Below, piece by piece: positions 53,797 through 63,998 of a DNA stretch of 64,000 nucleotides. Source of the stretch: Schizosaccharomyces osmophilus (lineage: Eukaryota; Ascomycota; Schizosaccharomycetes; Schizosaccharomycetales; Schizosaccharomycetaceae); contig NC_079238.1 in the NCBI RefSeq assembly GCF_027921745.1, positions 2,976,001 through 3,040,000 of the forward strand, read 5' to 3'. The notes under the pieces were generated by a model that worked only from the letters and a program-made list of their open reading frames with translations, did no database searches and was not told the DNA's origin. Both the position numbers and the translations under genes were made by a program. The stretch's first letter is position 1, and every line of letters starts with the position of its first letter.

Positions 53797-54700
53797 ACTG
53801 AAAAGAATTGAATAAAAATTGAAGCAAGATAAATATATGTGGACGAAACAAAAAATGGTGAGTTAATGAATGGTATGGTAGTGAACCTGAATATCGCCAT
53901 TGCGTTTCTTGATATCATCTCATCTGGTGTACCTTTGGAGTAACAAGAGCGAGTGTAAACAAAGAAGAAAAAAGAAGATAAAGGAAGCTGTATTGAAAAC
54001 AAAGAAATACCAAGTGTATTGGACTGCGAATCCGTTGACGCTTGTAAGCAACCCAAGTTTTCTGTAGGAAAAAGTTCTCGCTGGTATTTAGTACAAAAAA
54101 CCACATGTTCGATGTTTGTCCTCAAACGTAGACTCTCTATAGTTTTGTTTTACTTCATGTCGGCAACATAGGAATTATGAACATGTAGGATACACCATAA
54201 ATGAAAGCGTAATTCAGAGTAAGTGCAGCATGATAGAAATCAACCATTTTTTTGTCAACGCAGGTAGCTGGAAAACATGCCCATACAGAGCATACTTTTC
54301 CAATAATATTCCGTTTCAGTTATCAAACACTTCTCGTATTCTTCTGTAATTATTGTTTTTCGTTTTTGTGTTCGTACCATTCTTTACTATTATATTATAA
54401 AGAAAGCGCCAAGGTAAGGCTTTGCGCGTCGCAAGGAAGACAATGTTATTTTGTTACTACAAGACGTAAGTTGGAATATGGATTGATTCATGCTTTTCTT
54501 ACCCTCCTTAGTTATTCAGTAAGAGACATAGGAGTCGCCCAAGTGAAAAATATTTCGTTTTATCAAGCCAATTTGCATTTGGAGTGAGATCTACGAACAT
54601 TGTCGGAAACAAGGACAGAATCTTCTTTGCTCTTAAAGCCTCGAAAATACGTTTTAGGAAAATAAAAGGTGAAATATACGATAGGTTTGTTGTTTTTGAT
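53797..54700. other. Intergenic between divergent cho1 and coq7
   Basis: About 900 bp. A 30-codon minus-strand ORF at 54155-54247 is discussed in findings. Other frames are long by chance only. No RNA gene seen. Confidence 0.5.
54155..54247 (-). CDS. Candidate micro-ORF, 30 aa, one hydrophobic helix
   Basis: The ATG follows an A-rich context (AAAAAAATGG) typical of good yeast starts. The product is MVDFYHAALTLNYAFIYGVS followed by ten more hydrophobic residues ending in MLPT. It could be a small membrane protein, a final exon of one, or an upstream ORF in a long cho1 leader, 360 bp before the cho1 start. I recognise no family. Confidence 0.2.
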   Translation of the reverse strand: MVDFYHAALTLNYAFIYGVSYMFIIPMLPT

Positions 54701-55339
54701 ATGTTTGCCTCGAAACGTTTCCTTTTGTCTCCTTGGAACCGAACGGTTCCAATTACTATCTGTAGATCTCTATCCACAGCCCCCAAGGAATTGAGCCAAC
54801 AGGATTCACAAGTGTTGGACCGAGTCATTCGAGTTGACCAGGCTGGAGAACTTGGTGCTAATCAAATTTATAAAGGACAGCATTTTGTTCTTCAATTTAC
54901 GGACCCCAAAGTTGCACCCACCATTCAACATATGTGGGATCAAGAAAAGTATCATTTAAAAACTTTTGACAATTATATCCTCGAGAATCGGGTACGACCT
55001 ACTCTGCTTCGACCATTTTGGGATGTAGCTGGATTCGCATTGGGGGCCGGTACAGCTCTTTTAGGTACGAAAGCCGCTATGGCGTGCACAGAGGCAGTTG
55101 AAACAGCCATTGGTGGCCATTATAATGATCAACTTCGTGATACCGTTCATTTGAATGATGCGGCTCCAGAGCTGGAGAAACTCCGTGACGACTTGGCAGA
55201 ATTTCGAGATGATGAGCTAGAACATCTCAACACTGCCGTCGACGATTGGAGTGCCAAGGAAGCTCCTGCCCATAATCTTTTGAATAATGCTATACAAGCT
55301 GGTTGTCAAACAGCCATTTGGTTATGCAAGCGCTTTTAG
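54701..55339 (+). CDS. coq7: Demethoxyubiquinone hydroxylase Coq7, mitochondrial, 212 aa
   Basis: A single exon. I start at the ATG at 54701 because it gives a clean presequence ([20 protein letters not shown]). The frame is open farther upstream but has no supported start. The di-iron carboxylate motifs are complete: [17 protein letters not shown] (Glu), [10 protein letters not shown] (ExxH), [10 protein letters not shown], and [11 protein letters not shown] (ExxH). Coq7 hydroxylates demethoxyubiquinone in coenzyme Q synthesis at the inner membrane. It converges on rpb4. Confidence 0.95.
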   Translation: MFASKRFLLSPWNRTVPITICRSLSTAPKELSQQDSQVLDRVIRVDQAGELGANQIYKGQHFVLQFTDPKVAPTIQHMWDQEKYHLKTFDNYILENRVRPTLLRPFWDVAGFALGAGTALLGTKAAMACTEAVETAIGGHYNDQLRDTVHLNDAAPELEKLRDDLAEFRDDELEHLNTAVDDWSAKEAPAHNLLNNAIQAGCQTAIWLCKRF

Positions 55340-55716
55340 CTTTCATACAATACTTGACGAATGATTAGCAATGAAACTTGATGGTTGTTGATTACAGCTT
55401 CTTCCTTCAGAAACAATAAAGAGCATTTCCAAATACATATATACTACATTTTTCTAGCAGCTTAACCTTTGCACCAATTATCTATTCTTCATTATACAAT
55501 ATTTTCCATTATACAAGATGCAAACACATGAAAAGCAAGTCATGTCTATATTTATGCAAAAAAAAAAAAAAAAAGAATGTTTCAATCGAACCGGTTCCTT
55601 CCATGTTTCCAAAGGATTAAACCGATCATAGCTTATAGAAACAAACGGGTTCGGGCCAGTTTTATTCATTGAAGGAATCTGGAGACTATCTTTTCCCTCT
55701 TTTTTCTTTCAATTTT
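55340..55716. other. Intergenic between convergent coq7 and rpb4
   Basis: 3' regions, with an A15 run at about 55560. No other feature seen. Confidence 0.55.
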
Positions 55717-56287
55717 TTATTCCTGGAACTTGCGTAACGTAGACAATTCATCCAAAATCCCTTGTAAACTCTCATCATCGATTTTATTAGACAAACTGGG
55801 AATCAGAGTCCGCGCTTCTTCTGCATCTTCACAACACAGTGTTCCCAACTGAGCACGCTCAAATTTGTGAAAGCGATTTCCTAAAATTCTAAAAACAAAC
55901 ACAGCAATTAACAACATGGTCTCAAAACAGTTCCAAACCCTTCATACCTTTCGCAAGCGTATGTAGACTCTGCGGTTTTGAATCTTCCAAATACATTAAA
56001 ATAGGAAAGCGTCTTCTTCATGACACTTTTCAATGTTAGTAGGATTCGTTAAATTTATATTAGTGTCATTGAGCATACTCAGTCAGAGGAATTTCCCCAT
56101 TCGCTTCTCTTGTCCTTTGCGCCATCACAGTATCAATCAGAATTTTTGCCTCCGAAACTGTGAGCATATCTTCATTTTCAAACTCTTTTCATGTTAACTA
56201 CTGTTCCTTTGTACAACTTGACAATAGCAACACACCTGGTCCTAATTTTAGTTGAGTCGCATCTTCTTCAAAAATTGCTCTAGGCAT
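55717..56287 (-). CDS. rpb4: RNA polymerase II subunit Rpb4, four exons, 135 aa
   Basis: Exons are 56287-56236, 56184-56079, 56025-55948 and 55888-55717. The 135-residue product is almost identical to S. pombe Rpb4: [20 protein letters not shown], then [40 protein letters not shown], and [20 protein letters not shown]. Intron 1 (51 nt) has a GTGTGT donor and AAG acceptor. Intron 2 (53 nt) has GTATGC, CTAAC and AAG. Intron 3 (59 nt) has GTATGA and TTAG. Both AAG acceptors are forced by the protein. Rpb4 forms the stalk with Rpb7 and couples transcription to mRNA decay. The gene is too fragmented to show in unspliced frames apart from its last exon. Confidence 0.96.
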
Positions 56288-57256
56288 ACTGTTTCTTGTT
56301 CTTTCCTAAATATGCCCTCCGTAATTGAGAAACTAAATAAAATATACAAGATGCTTCCTTAAATCAAATTATTTAGTCCCCCTTCACCTTTCTGTTTTTC
56401 TTGGGTTGTCTGCAAGCGCGAAAGGAAGCCTTGAGGGTTTACCGAAATACTGCTCCCCTCCCTATCTACTTTACCAATACATACGAAAAGCACAGTAATA
56501 AATAAAAATAGTAGTTGCATATAGGAATTCTATTCATCAAAAGACAAAAGCCATCACGCAAGCGCTCATTTTTCATTCCTTATTCTCATTGTTACCAGTG
56601 CTACCAGTGCCTTGGAAGGTTTCTTTTATTTTTTTTTCATGGACCGCTTCGCTTTGAGAACTGGGTTTGCTTCTATTCAAACTATGCAAGAACCAGGACA
56701 TTAGCCATACCAAATGCAACCACCTTGAATGATCAAGTTTGAGTAAGGGATCGATATGGTGCGTTTGCTTTTAGTAGCTCAAATGTTTCAAAACATTACT
56801 TCCGATTATCTGACTTTTAGAGCAGCTTCGCTTCAGAAAACCTCATCTGCTCCGAAGCTAAACCTGTCTATGCAATTAAGTATCTTTAAGTTTTTTTTAT
56901 TTATTTATTTTTTGGCCTTTTTTCTTCGTAAATGAAGAAGTTACCACTATTTATTAGTGGATTATGTCGTTTTCGATAGGATTATAAATTATATGGGTAT
57001 TGCAAGTCTTGGGATTGGTACGCTTTTTCGTCAGAATCAATTAACAAAGTTGGAAATAATATCTTTCTGTTAGCAAAGATATCTACAATTACAAAAGTTA
57101 GTGAATTGCTCTTTTTAAGGAAATTTAACCCTCGTTAGTCAAAGCTATACTCGTTTTGGCAGTCGTTGCAATAGATGCGAGGGAACTTCCAAGGTCAACG
57201 ATTACATTGATTGAGAAACAGCAGCAACTTCCATCCTATATTAGTTTACTTTCATT
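56288..57256. other. Intergenic between divergent rpb4 and gtr1
   Basis: About 970 bp of shared promoter sequence, T-rich at 56625-56640 and 56890-56915. A 75-codon frame at 56515 shows no coding character. No RNA gene recognised. Confidence 0.5.
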
Positions 57257-58171
57257 ATGAGAAAAAAGGTTCTTTTGATGGGCCGTAGTGGAAGCGGCAA
57301 AAGCTCCATGCGAAGTATCGTCTTTAGCAATTATGTTGCAAAGAATACTCGAAGATTAGGTGCTACCATCGATATTGAACATTCGCACGTCCGATTCCTT
57401 GGAAATTTAGTTTTAAATTTATGGGATTGTGGTGGTCAAGAAGCATTTATGGAAAACTATCTGTCCGCCCAAAGAGATCACATTTTCAGGAACGTTCAGG
57501 TCCTTATTTATGTCTTTGACGTCGAATCCAGGGAATTTGAGAGAGATTTGGTATCTTTTAGGAATTGCTTAGAAGCTACCATAGCCAATAGTCCCCAGGC
57601 TCGGGTTTTTTGCCTGATTCACAAGATGGACTTGGTCCAGGAAGATCTAAGAGATTTGGTGTTTGAAGAACGGAAAGCAATTTTATTAGAAGCTAGCAAA
57701 GAACTCAACACTACCTGTCTAGCTACTTCTATCTGGGATGAAACCTTGTTTAAGGCATGGTCAGCGATTGTATATACATTGATTCCCAATACTCCCACAT
57801 TGGAATCTCATCTACGGGAATTCTGTAAAGCTGCTGAAGCCGCCGAAGTTGTTTTGTTTGAAAGGACCACATTTTTGGTAATTTCTTCTTATTCTTCTGA
57901 TGAAACCGTTGCTGTTGATACGCATAGGTTTGAAAAAATAAGCAATATCGTCAAGCAGTTTAAATTAAGCTGCAGCAAAATGCAAGCGCAGTTCACTACC
58001 TTTGAGCTTCGCGGTGGAAATTTCTCTGCTTTTATTGTCCCCTATACTGAAGATACATACATATTAGTGGTCATAGCAGACCCTGAAATTGAGTCCGCTG
58101 CTACTCTCATGAATATACAAAGTGCTCGTCGGTATATTGAAACCTCAAAAGCAAATAGTTCTCAAAACTAG
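57257..58171 (+). CDS. gtr1: Rag GTPase Gtr1, 304 aa
   Basis: A single exon. G1 P-loop is [10 protein letters not shown] at residues 8-17, switch [14 protein letters not shown]3 DCGGQEAF, and G4-like HKMDL near residue 125. A C-terminal roadblock-like domain takes about 190-300. The family acts as Gtr1-Gtr2 on the vacuole to relay amino acid status to TORC1. Length matches S. pombe Gtr1 (about 308). Confidence 0.95.
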   Translation: MRKKVLLMGRSGSGKSSMRSIVFSNYVAKNTRRLGATIDIEHSHVRFLGNLVLNLWDCGGQEAFMENYLSAQRDHIFRNVQVLIYVFDVESREFERDLVSFRNCLEATIANSPQARVFCLIHKMDLVQEDLRDLVFEERKAILLEASKELNTTCLATSIWDETLFKAWSAIVYTLIPNTPTLESHLREFCKAAEAAEVVLFERTTFLVISSYSSDETVAVDTHRFEKISNIVKQFKLSCSKMQAQFTTFELRGGNFSAFIVPYTEDTYILVVIADPEIESAATLMNIQSARRYIETSKANSSQN

Positions 58172-58448
58172 TTATGCTATTTACATTGTTTGATCAAAGA
58201 TTCTTCTTTGTGTTTAATTATTTTTCTTCGTTCATTGATATATTGATGAATGAATACAGCAGTCCAACTTTTAGTTTATAAAATAATTTTGATGATGCTT
58301 CTTTGTAAGTGGTTTTGCATTGAATATTTCAAAGTCAGCAATTGTACTATGATTCAGCATCCTTAAGCAACTTTAAGCTGAATTCTTTTCGTTATATTCC
58401 GCATTATTATTCATCTCATTCTATCGATTAATCTATATTAAACTAAAC

Positions 58449-59820
58449 CTAAAGGGATATAAAGTCGATATTATCATCTACTGACTGACTCACACCTGCC
58501 GACTTTGAATCTACACCAGTACTATTAGTTGCTAAAGTTTCTGTATCTTTTCGCTCTTCAGCTGATTTCCGATTACCATTCTTCTCAAGGGCTCCATGAT
58601 ATAACCGGCACTGGGGATTAGCGCAAGAACCATTCATTGCGAATTCGCTGCATTGCAAAACATGTTTTTCTTTGCACGAGGTACCGAGCTCGCAATAGCT
58701 GTACTTGGCGAATTCAAAACAAATCGGTGCAGTCTCGGAGTAGTGTACATGGACATAACGGCAATTCACATTGTTGCATTTGCCCTGCAAAAAATAATAG
58801 CAGGCAGGGATTCGCTTCGTGTCCAAATCGTGCGATAGACTACATTTTTCACCTTTTGTACATTTTTCATTCAAAAACTTTGGACAAATCATTCTTCTGG
58901 AAGGATCATGCACAAACATACACGACGAACCGTTTGCACAATAACCACTGGAATTATAATATCGGCAATAGACACTAGACGGAGAGTTCCCTACCTCCTT
59001 AAACAAATTCTTCTTGGTTTGTAAATAAGCTTTGTTATTCCAATAAAAGTGCTTTGGAGGGCTTGGGTTTTCATCAACGTATTCCAAAACATTGGTACTA
59101 GAAACATCAGCTAAGTAAGAACGCTCGTCTATGGTTAAGAGTTGCTTCGTTCCACTCTGCAAATTGTTTTGTAAATAGTTTTTAATACGTGATTTTCGTT
59201 CTTTTTGAATTTTCTCACGTTGTGCCTCTAAGCTAGCTTGCCTAGCCTGCAGGTCAAGTTCGAATATATTTTTTCGAATTAGCTGCATATGTCGGTCTTT
59301 TTTGGATACATACTGAGAAGTATCCGAAGTGGAATCATCGTTATTCTTTAAGTCATGATGTGTTGAGGGAATAGAGTAGGGCGCAGATGAATCCAATGGC
59401 CGGTTGGCCTTTGTAGAAGGATTAACTACAAGCGACTGGTTTCGAGATGCAGCACGGGGAAATTTTCTTGCTTTCCATTTTGCATCCTGGCTTTCTGGGG
59501 GATCGGCAAGTCCTATATACTATATTAGCGGATTACATTCGTTAACGAAAGTCAGCATACCTTGTTGATTTTTATATGTATTGATTGCACCTAAGACGTT
59601 AGTAATGGATTCCTCCATAACCGTAAAAGAAACCTGTGTTCATAAAATATTGCTTTACACTACTGAAATAGGAAAAAAGAAAAAAAAACCCCCCTTGGAA
59701 CGCTTTTCATATATAATGAACACAAGCCAAAAGTAAAAGCGCTAGGAAAGGAAAAAAGAAAAAGAAAAACGACTTACCGGCAAGAGAGGCGATTTGTTGC
59801 AATAATTGCTGTTCGTCCAT
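58449..59820 (-). CDS. CCCH zinc finger protein, ZC3H3-like, three exons, 378 aa
   Basis: Exons are 59820-59778, 59590-59561 (30 nt) and 59512-58449. Intron 1 is 187 nt with donor GTAAGT, perfect branch TACTAAC and TTAG. Intron 2 is 48 nt with GTATGC, GCTAAT and ATAG. The protein starts MDEQQLLQQIASLAGGAINT, has a basic linker and a coiled coil (residues about 140-185), and then five CCCH fingers from about 230 to 350 (CRYYNSSGYCANGSSC, CPKFLNEKCTKGEKC, CYYFLQGKCNNVNC, CFEFAKYSYCELGTSC, CSEFAMNGSCANPQC). This is the ZC3H3 architecture, linked to mRNA 3'-end formation and export. An in-frame ATG inside intron 1 (59617-59615) gives an alternative N-terminus. The position matches SPBC337.12. Confidence 0.88.
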
Positions 59821-60129
59821 CTTTTAATAATTTAATGTGAAAAATTTGAACAGCATATAAATATAATTTAACTTTTGAAAAAGAACTAAAGAAGTAGAAC
59901 AATAAAAATCTAAGGTAGAGAAATAAAAAAAGGCCGAAATAAAATAAGTCTTTATATTCCAAAAAAAAACAACCAATTTTTTTTTTACTAGACCTTTTCT
60001 AACCAAAATTCAGCCAACTTTTCACCTTTCCAATTTTCTCTTTAATTTAAATAAAAAAAGAAAAATTGTTAAAATAATATATGTCAGAACTACACTCTGG
60101 ATTCTACCAAGAAAAAGTTGGGTTGGTGG

Positions 60130-60351
60130 TTAATGACAAGTAGCAGCACTATACCATAATTTCTCATATAGAAGTGAGAAGTAAATCAAACGAAAGAATC
60201 CAAGCAAAAGATATGATTTATTGAAGCAGTAAATAATAGAATAATGAAATTTTCTAATCAATTCTTGCAACTGTTTAAAGGCGACCGAAACATTCTGTTC
60301 CAATGAAGATGAAATCGCCATCCGTAGTTTTTGTGGATCTGTCGACGACAT
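60130..60351 (-). CDS. Hypothetical small ORF, 73 aa
   Basis: The first 35 residues (MSSTDPQKLRMAISSSLEQN, then VSVAFKQLQELIRK) look like a real N-terminus: Ser/Thr start followed by an amphipathic helix. The remaining 38 residues are aromatic and AT-driven and may be intron or chance. An overlapping frame at 60275-60571 contains LLGEQLEGILERHG in another phase, so a spliced gene across 60130-60571 is possible. I could not find splice sites that join them convincingly. Confidence 0.3.
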   Translation of the reverse strand: MSSTDPQKLRMAISSSLEQNVSVAFKQLQELIRKFHYSIIYCFNKSYLLLGFFRLIYFSLLYEKLWYSAATCH

Positions 60352-60690
60352 AGAAGTTGTAATTCTTTAGAAAGATATTTGATTCAATTCTAACAAAATT
60401 TGGTTTGCTCCTACATGAAAGAAGTGCTTTTAAATTCAAATCGACAAACGTGCCATGTCTTTCAAGGATACCTTCGAGCTGTTCACCTAAAAGAAAAAAC
60501 CCTTTTTCATTCTTTTCAATGTATTTTCTTTCAACAGCAATTCTTTCTATAGCAAATCCATTGTGGCACATTTATTTATTTATTTATATTTTGTCAAAAA
60601 AAAAACAAACAAACAAACCAACTGACGGAATAACGATCTGTAAAGCATATTGCTTCATACTATAGTATTGTCTATACCGCGACTTAGTGT

Positions 60691-60951
60691 ATGATAACAC
60701 AATTTACTAAATTATTGGCTGGTGAGTTTGTTAGACGTATGGGAAAGAAGAAATTTTTACTTTACCTAATCAAGATCACACCTCTTGGCAAATATATAGG
60801 AAACGCGCCAGGCACATTTTCAGTTGACCTTTTCCATACTTTCTACCGCAAAACGCGCGCGCATCGTTTGACAGATTCTTTCAGCTACCGCCAAAGGCTT
60901 CTAGGAAGTATTCGCCATCATCGTTCAAAAAAAGCAGCGATAGAAATTTGA
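60691..60951 (+). CDS. Hypothetical small basic protein, 86 aa
   Basis: The frame starts with ATG (MITQFTKLLAGEFVRRMGKK) and ends at TGA without introns. About a quarter of residues are Lys, Arg or His, and the C-terminus (RQRLLGSIRHHRSKKAAIEI) is strongly basic. GC content is higher than in the flanking DNA (CGCAAAACGCGCGCG near the middle), which favours coding. The N-terminus could be a mitochondrial leader, so a mitochondrial ribosomal or assembly protein is one guess, but I recognise no family. It lies 130 bp before dre2 in the same direction. Confidence 0.4.
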   Translation: MITQFTKLLAGEFVRRMGKKKFLLYLIKITPLGKYIGNAPGTFSVDLFHTFYRKTRAHRLTDSFSYRQRLLGSIRHHRSKKAAIEI

Positions 60952-61080
60952 AGCAAATAAACAATTCATTTGAGAATTGAATTGCTATTCTTCTTGGCTT
61001 TTAGTTCCCTTGCCCCTTACTAGAAACGAATTTAATTTTCTACTTTTAATTTTGCGTTATAAACTCACATTTTCCTCAAC

Positions 61081-61977
61081 ATGCAGTCGTCCACATTGGT
61101 TTTGACTTCTCCTAGTTTTGCGTCGTCTGAACAGGAATTGAAGCATGTCTTCAGCCTTATTGATGCCAATAGCGAACGTGAGTTGCAAATGATTGACCGC
61201 GTTCAGTCAAATTTAGTGACTCTACCCGTGAATAAATACATTTCCGTGATTGTTGCCTTAGACACGGCCAACTGGTCGTCTGTCTTGACACCCATCTTTC
61301 CTCAAGTGTTTGCTTGCATCCAACCAGGTGGTAATTTGCGTGTGCATTCTTCTGTCGGTGACAATGACGGTTCCTTCGAATTGACTGCTTTAATGGCTGG
61401 TTGGATGATCGAGTCCAAGAATCCCTGGATACTATCTCGTCCCGCTCAAGTGGAGGCTGTACCCATTAAACTGAACCGCTCCAAGGGTGGACCTTCGAAC
61501 GAAACCAAGACGTCTTTGAACTTTTCGAAATCCGATAAACAGGCCACTTTATCCTCGATTCAAAATGGGTCTGAAGACGAAGAAGATCAGGACGTGATTG
61601 ACGAGGACGAGCTCATTGATGAAGCAGACCGCACTGGTGACAATGTCCTTCGCCCACCAGAGTGCAAGCCTGCTCCTAACAAGAAGAAACGTGCTTGCAA
61701 AAACTGTACATGCGGTTTGAGTGAGGTTGAACAAAAGGAATCTTCAAAGGCATCAGCTCAATTGGAAACTGTGAAATTGAACGACACTGGCGAAGTCGAC
61801 TTTACAGAAAAATTGAAGAGCAAGAATGCTGTATCCAGTTGTGGAAATTGCTATCTGGGCGATGCTTTTCGCTGTAGCGGCTGCCCATACATCGGTCTTC
61901 CGGCTTTCAATCCCGGTGAACCAATTGTCTTGGCGGAAAACCGCGATAAGATGTCTTGGATGGCTGACGACCTTTAA
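61081..61977 (+). CDS. dre2: Cytosolic Fe-S cluster assembly factor Dre2, 298 aa
   Basis: A single exon. The N-terminal 130 residues form the SAM-methyltransferase-like domain. An acidic linker ([19 protein letters not shown]) leads to the C-terminal CIAPIN1 domain with two cluster sites: a CX10CX2CXC motif ending CKNCTC, and CX2CX7CX2C in [18 protein letters not shown]. Dre2 accepts electrons from Tah18 for cytosolic Fe-S assembly. The position matches SPBC337.10c. Confidence 0.96.
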   Translation: MQSSTLVLTSPSFASSEQELKHVFSLIDANSERELQMIDRVQSNLVTLPVNKYISVIVALDTANWSSVLTPIFPQVFACIQPGGNLRVHSSVGDNDGSFELTALMAGWMIESKNPWILSRPAQVEAVPIKLNRSKGGPSNETKTSLNFSKSDKQATLSSIQNGSEDEEDQDVIDEDELIDEADRTGDNVLRPPECKPAPNKKKRACKNCTCGLSEVEQKESSKASAQLETVKLNDTGEVDFTEKLKSKNAVSSCGNCYLGDAFRCSGCPYIGLPAFNPGEPIVLAENRDKMSWMADDL

Positions 61978-62351
61978 AATCTTACTCACGAATGACTGTA
62001 GAAATTTATTCCGTGAAAGTTTTCGTTTGTACATGTAGTTTAGTATATTCCTCCCCCTTCCTGTCTTTGTTTATCTCTTAATTTAATGATTCAGTCGCAT
62101 TCTTTTTGGTTAGGTTACTGTAGTTTTTATTCCTTGAACTGTTTTATGTTTTTAGGTTGTAATATCGAAAAAGAAGTTCATTAGTTTGTAGTATGAACCA
62201 TTATACATTGTTTGAAGCATATGCATAGCTTTTCGTACTTTTCACAAATTCTTCCAAATAGAAGCAGCGTGTATATCTAAACATGGCCATATGTTACTAC
62301 ATAAGGATCCCCCATGCGTTGGGTATTTGCGCAATAAAGATACCTTTTGCT
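61978..62351. other. Intergenic between convergent dre2 and erg28
   Basis: 3' regions of both genes, AT-rich. Nothing else seen. Confidence 0.55.
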
Positions 62352-62918
62352 TTAGGCTAATAGACCAAGATAAATTTGTTTCTCCTTCGCCATCCAAATT
62401 ATACTTATGGTGGACACAATGATGGGACTGAGCAAACCAGCACCCATGTTTGCACTCCGAAAGAGAAGCCATTCAGTTAAAAAGTGGAAGCTAGCCAAGT
62501 AGTAAGTACACTGGCAGATAAAATAAATACTAAAACAAACAACTGATTAATAGACAACGCAGAGCATATTAAACTTAAGACTTACTCTGCACTTGACATA
62601 TGATAGGCACAGTAAATACGAATAAGTGCGCTCAAAAAAGTCCAGAGACCAAAGGTGCGGCCTTGTAGTCCATTTACTAAATATAAAAGTTAGTAATCGC
62701 CGAACTTGAGGAGGATAGTAGACGAAAATGGGAAAAGCTTCTACGTTTCAAGTCCTACCTTCCTTAGAATTACTGTATACGCGTTTCGTCAGCTTGGGAG
62801 TAATGTAGGATTGGATGGTATTAAAAATGGCAGCAAATCCGACCAAAAGGTTCCATTTGGCTAATGTACCTTCCGGAAGATTATTAAAAACAAACGAAGC
62901 AAAGGTAGAGAAAACCAT
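62352..62918 (-). CDS. erg28: Ergosterol biosynthesis scaffold Erg28, three exons, 142 aa
   Basis: Exons are 62918-62759, 62676-62586 and 62529-62352. Introns: 82 nt (GTAGGA, ACTAAC, TTAG) and 56 nt (GTAAGT, TTAG). The protein has four hydrophobic segments and the Erg28 signature: KWNLLVGFAAIFNTIQSYIT, then RTFGLWTFLSALIRIYCAYH, and YYLASFHFLTEWLLFRSA. It anchors the C4-demethylation enzymes, including Erg27, at the ER. No single unspliced frame covers it, which is why its N-terminal exons are easily missed. Confidence 0.92.
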
Positions 62919-63451
62919 GTTGACTCAAGCAATGGTATGGTAAGACTTAAAGGAGTAGTAAACGAGTATCACTAAAGTGGTGAAAAGGACCTTGAAAGAT
63001 CCGACTGATTAACAAAAAATATTCCTCACTACATACTTTTTATTGTTTTGTTTATTTACTTTTTGTTTGTTACTTTTTCTTCTATAGTATAGACTGAAAA
63101 TTCCATCGCTTGCACATAGCCTACGAAAACTCAATAAACCTTTTACCTATAAAGGTTCTACACATATATTAAATAACAAGGAAATAGTGAAAGTGATTCG
63201 TATGGATTCAATTGTAAGTAATTTGAACATCAACTAGTTGCAACCCAGTGTCCCAATATTTACGAACACTTTTCTTGATCTCCACAATTACGACGCTCCT
63301 AACTCTTACGACAATAATACAATTATAAGTACTACAATTTTATCTTTCATTTCTTTTCATTACTCATTAATAGAAAACAATAACATTGCATAGGTTTTTC
63401 AACTTGTACTAAAATCGCTTGAACTGAACTTGTTCTAGTGAAGCAATAACC

Positions 63452-63459
63452 CAGTCACA
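63452..63459. promoter_or_regulatory. HomolD-like box CAGTCACA
   Basis: Exact match to the S. pombe HomolD core. Direction and target gene are unknown; the next gene to the right is off the window. Confidence 0.35.
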
Positions 63460-63477
63460 AAAATTTGGTCGCACACA

Positions 63478-63977
63478 ACGCGTCGAAAAACCATTTACTC
63501 TTGTCTATACAGTACCTGTAATCTACTCTATTTTATGCTTTGGTCCATCTAAAAACACACTATGTGAAAAAAACAGCGGATACTCAGTCGAAGTTTGCGA
63601 ATAGTCGTTGTTTGAATACTTTGAAATTCGTACGCAACTGGAGTACTGTTGGATGCTTTCTTTGATAAACACAGTTTCTTGTCGAAATGGGGAACGAGCT
63701 AGTTGGTCATTCTATGTCGCTTGACGCGTCTGTTAAAAGCGCGATTCGTAAACACACCAATTGCAAACACGACGTAGGGCCTAATTGATCCTAGAAGCTT
63801 TTAATCCATGCTAATTCTTAAAAGAAATGCCTTTGAATGCAAGAATATCAAAGTTCTTTCGAGTATACTTTGACATGATCCTCATAACTTCAGTTTGCTT
63901 AATTAACGAAATTTCTTTCTACTGCGTTTGCAATATTAACGACGTTGAATGTGATAATTAAGCTTAGTAAAACGCGT
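63478..63977. promoter_or_regulatory. Three ACGCGT (MCB) hexamers
   Basis: ACGCGT occurs at 63478-63483, 63724-63729 and 63972-63977, three copies in 500 bp. MBF binds this core at G1/S genes in fission yeast. The spacing of about 247 bp is wider than in known strong MBF promoters. Confidence 0.35.
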
Positions 63978-63990
63978 TTAGGGCGATATG

Positions 63991-63998
63991 TGACGTCA
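63991..63998. promoter_or_regulatory. CRE palindrome TGACGTCA (Atf1/Pcr1-type site)
   Basis: A perfect cAMP-response-element palindrome at the extreme right edge. Atf1-Pcr1 binds this sequence in S. pombe stress-induced promoters. Confidence 0.5.

Larger units (their letters stand above)
59821..61080. other. Intergenic between the ZC3H3-like gene and dre2, with two orphan ORFs
   Basis: About 1.26 kb, AT-rich. Two ATG-initiated small frames are listed separately (60130-60351 minus, 60691-60951 plus). From memory S. pombe has a further gene near here, but I see no recognisable copy. Confidence 0.45.

Noticed and set aside
54252-54587. 111-codon plus-strand frame before coq7
   Set aside because: No domain, Phe/Leu/Ser-rich, and it ends just before the coq7 leader; probably chance.
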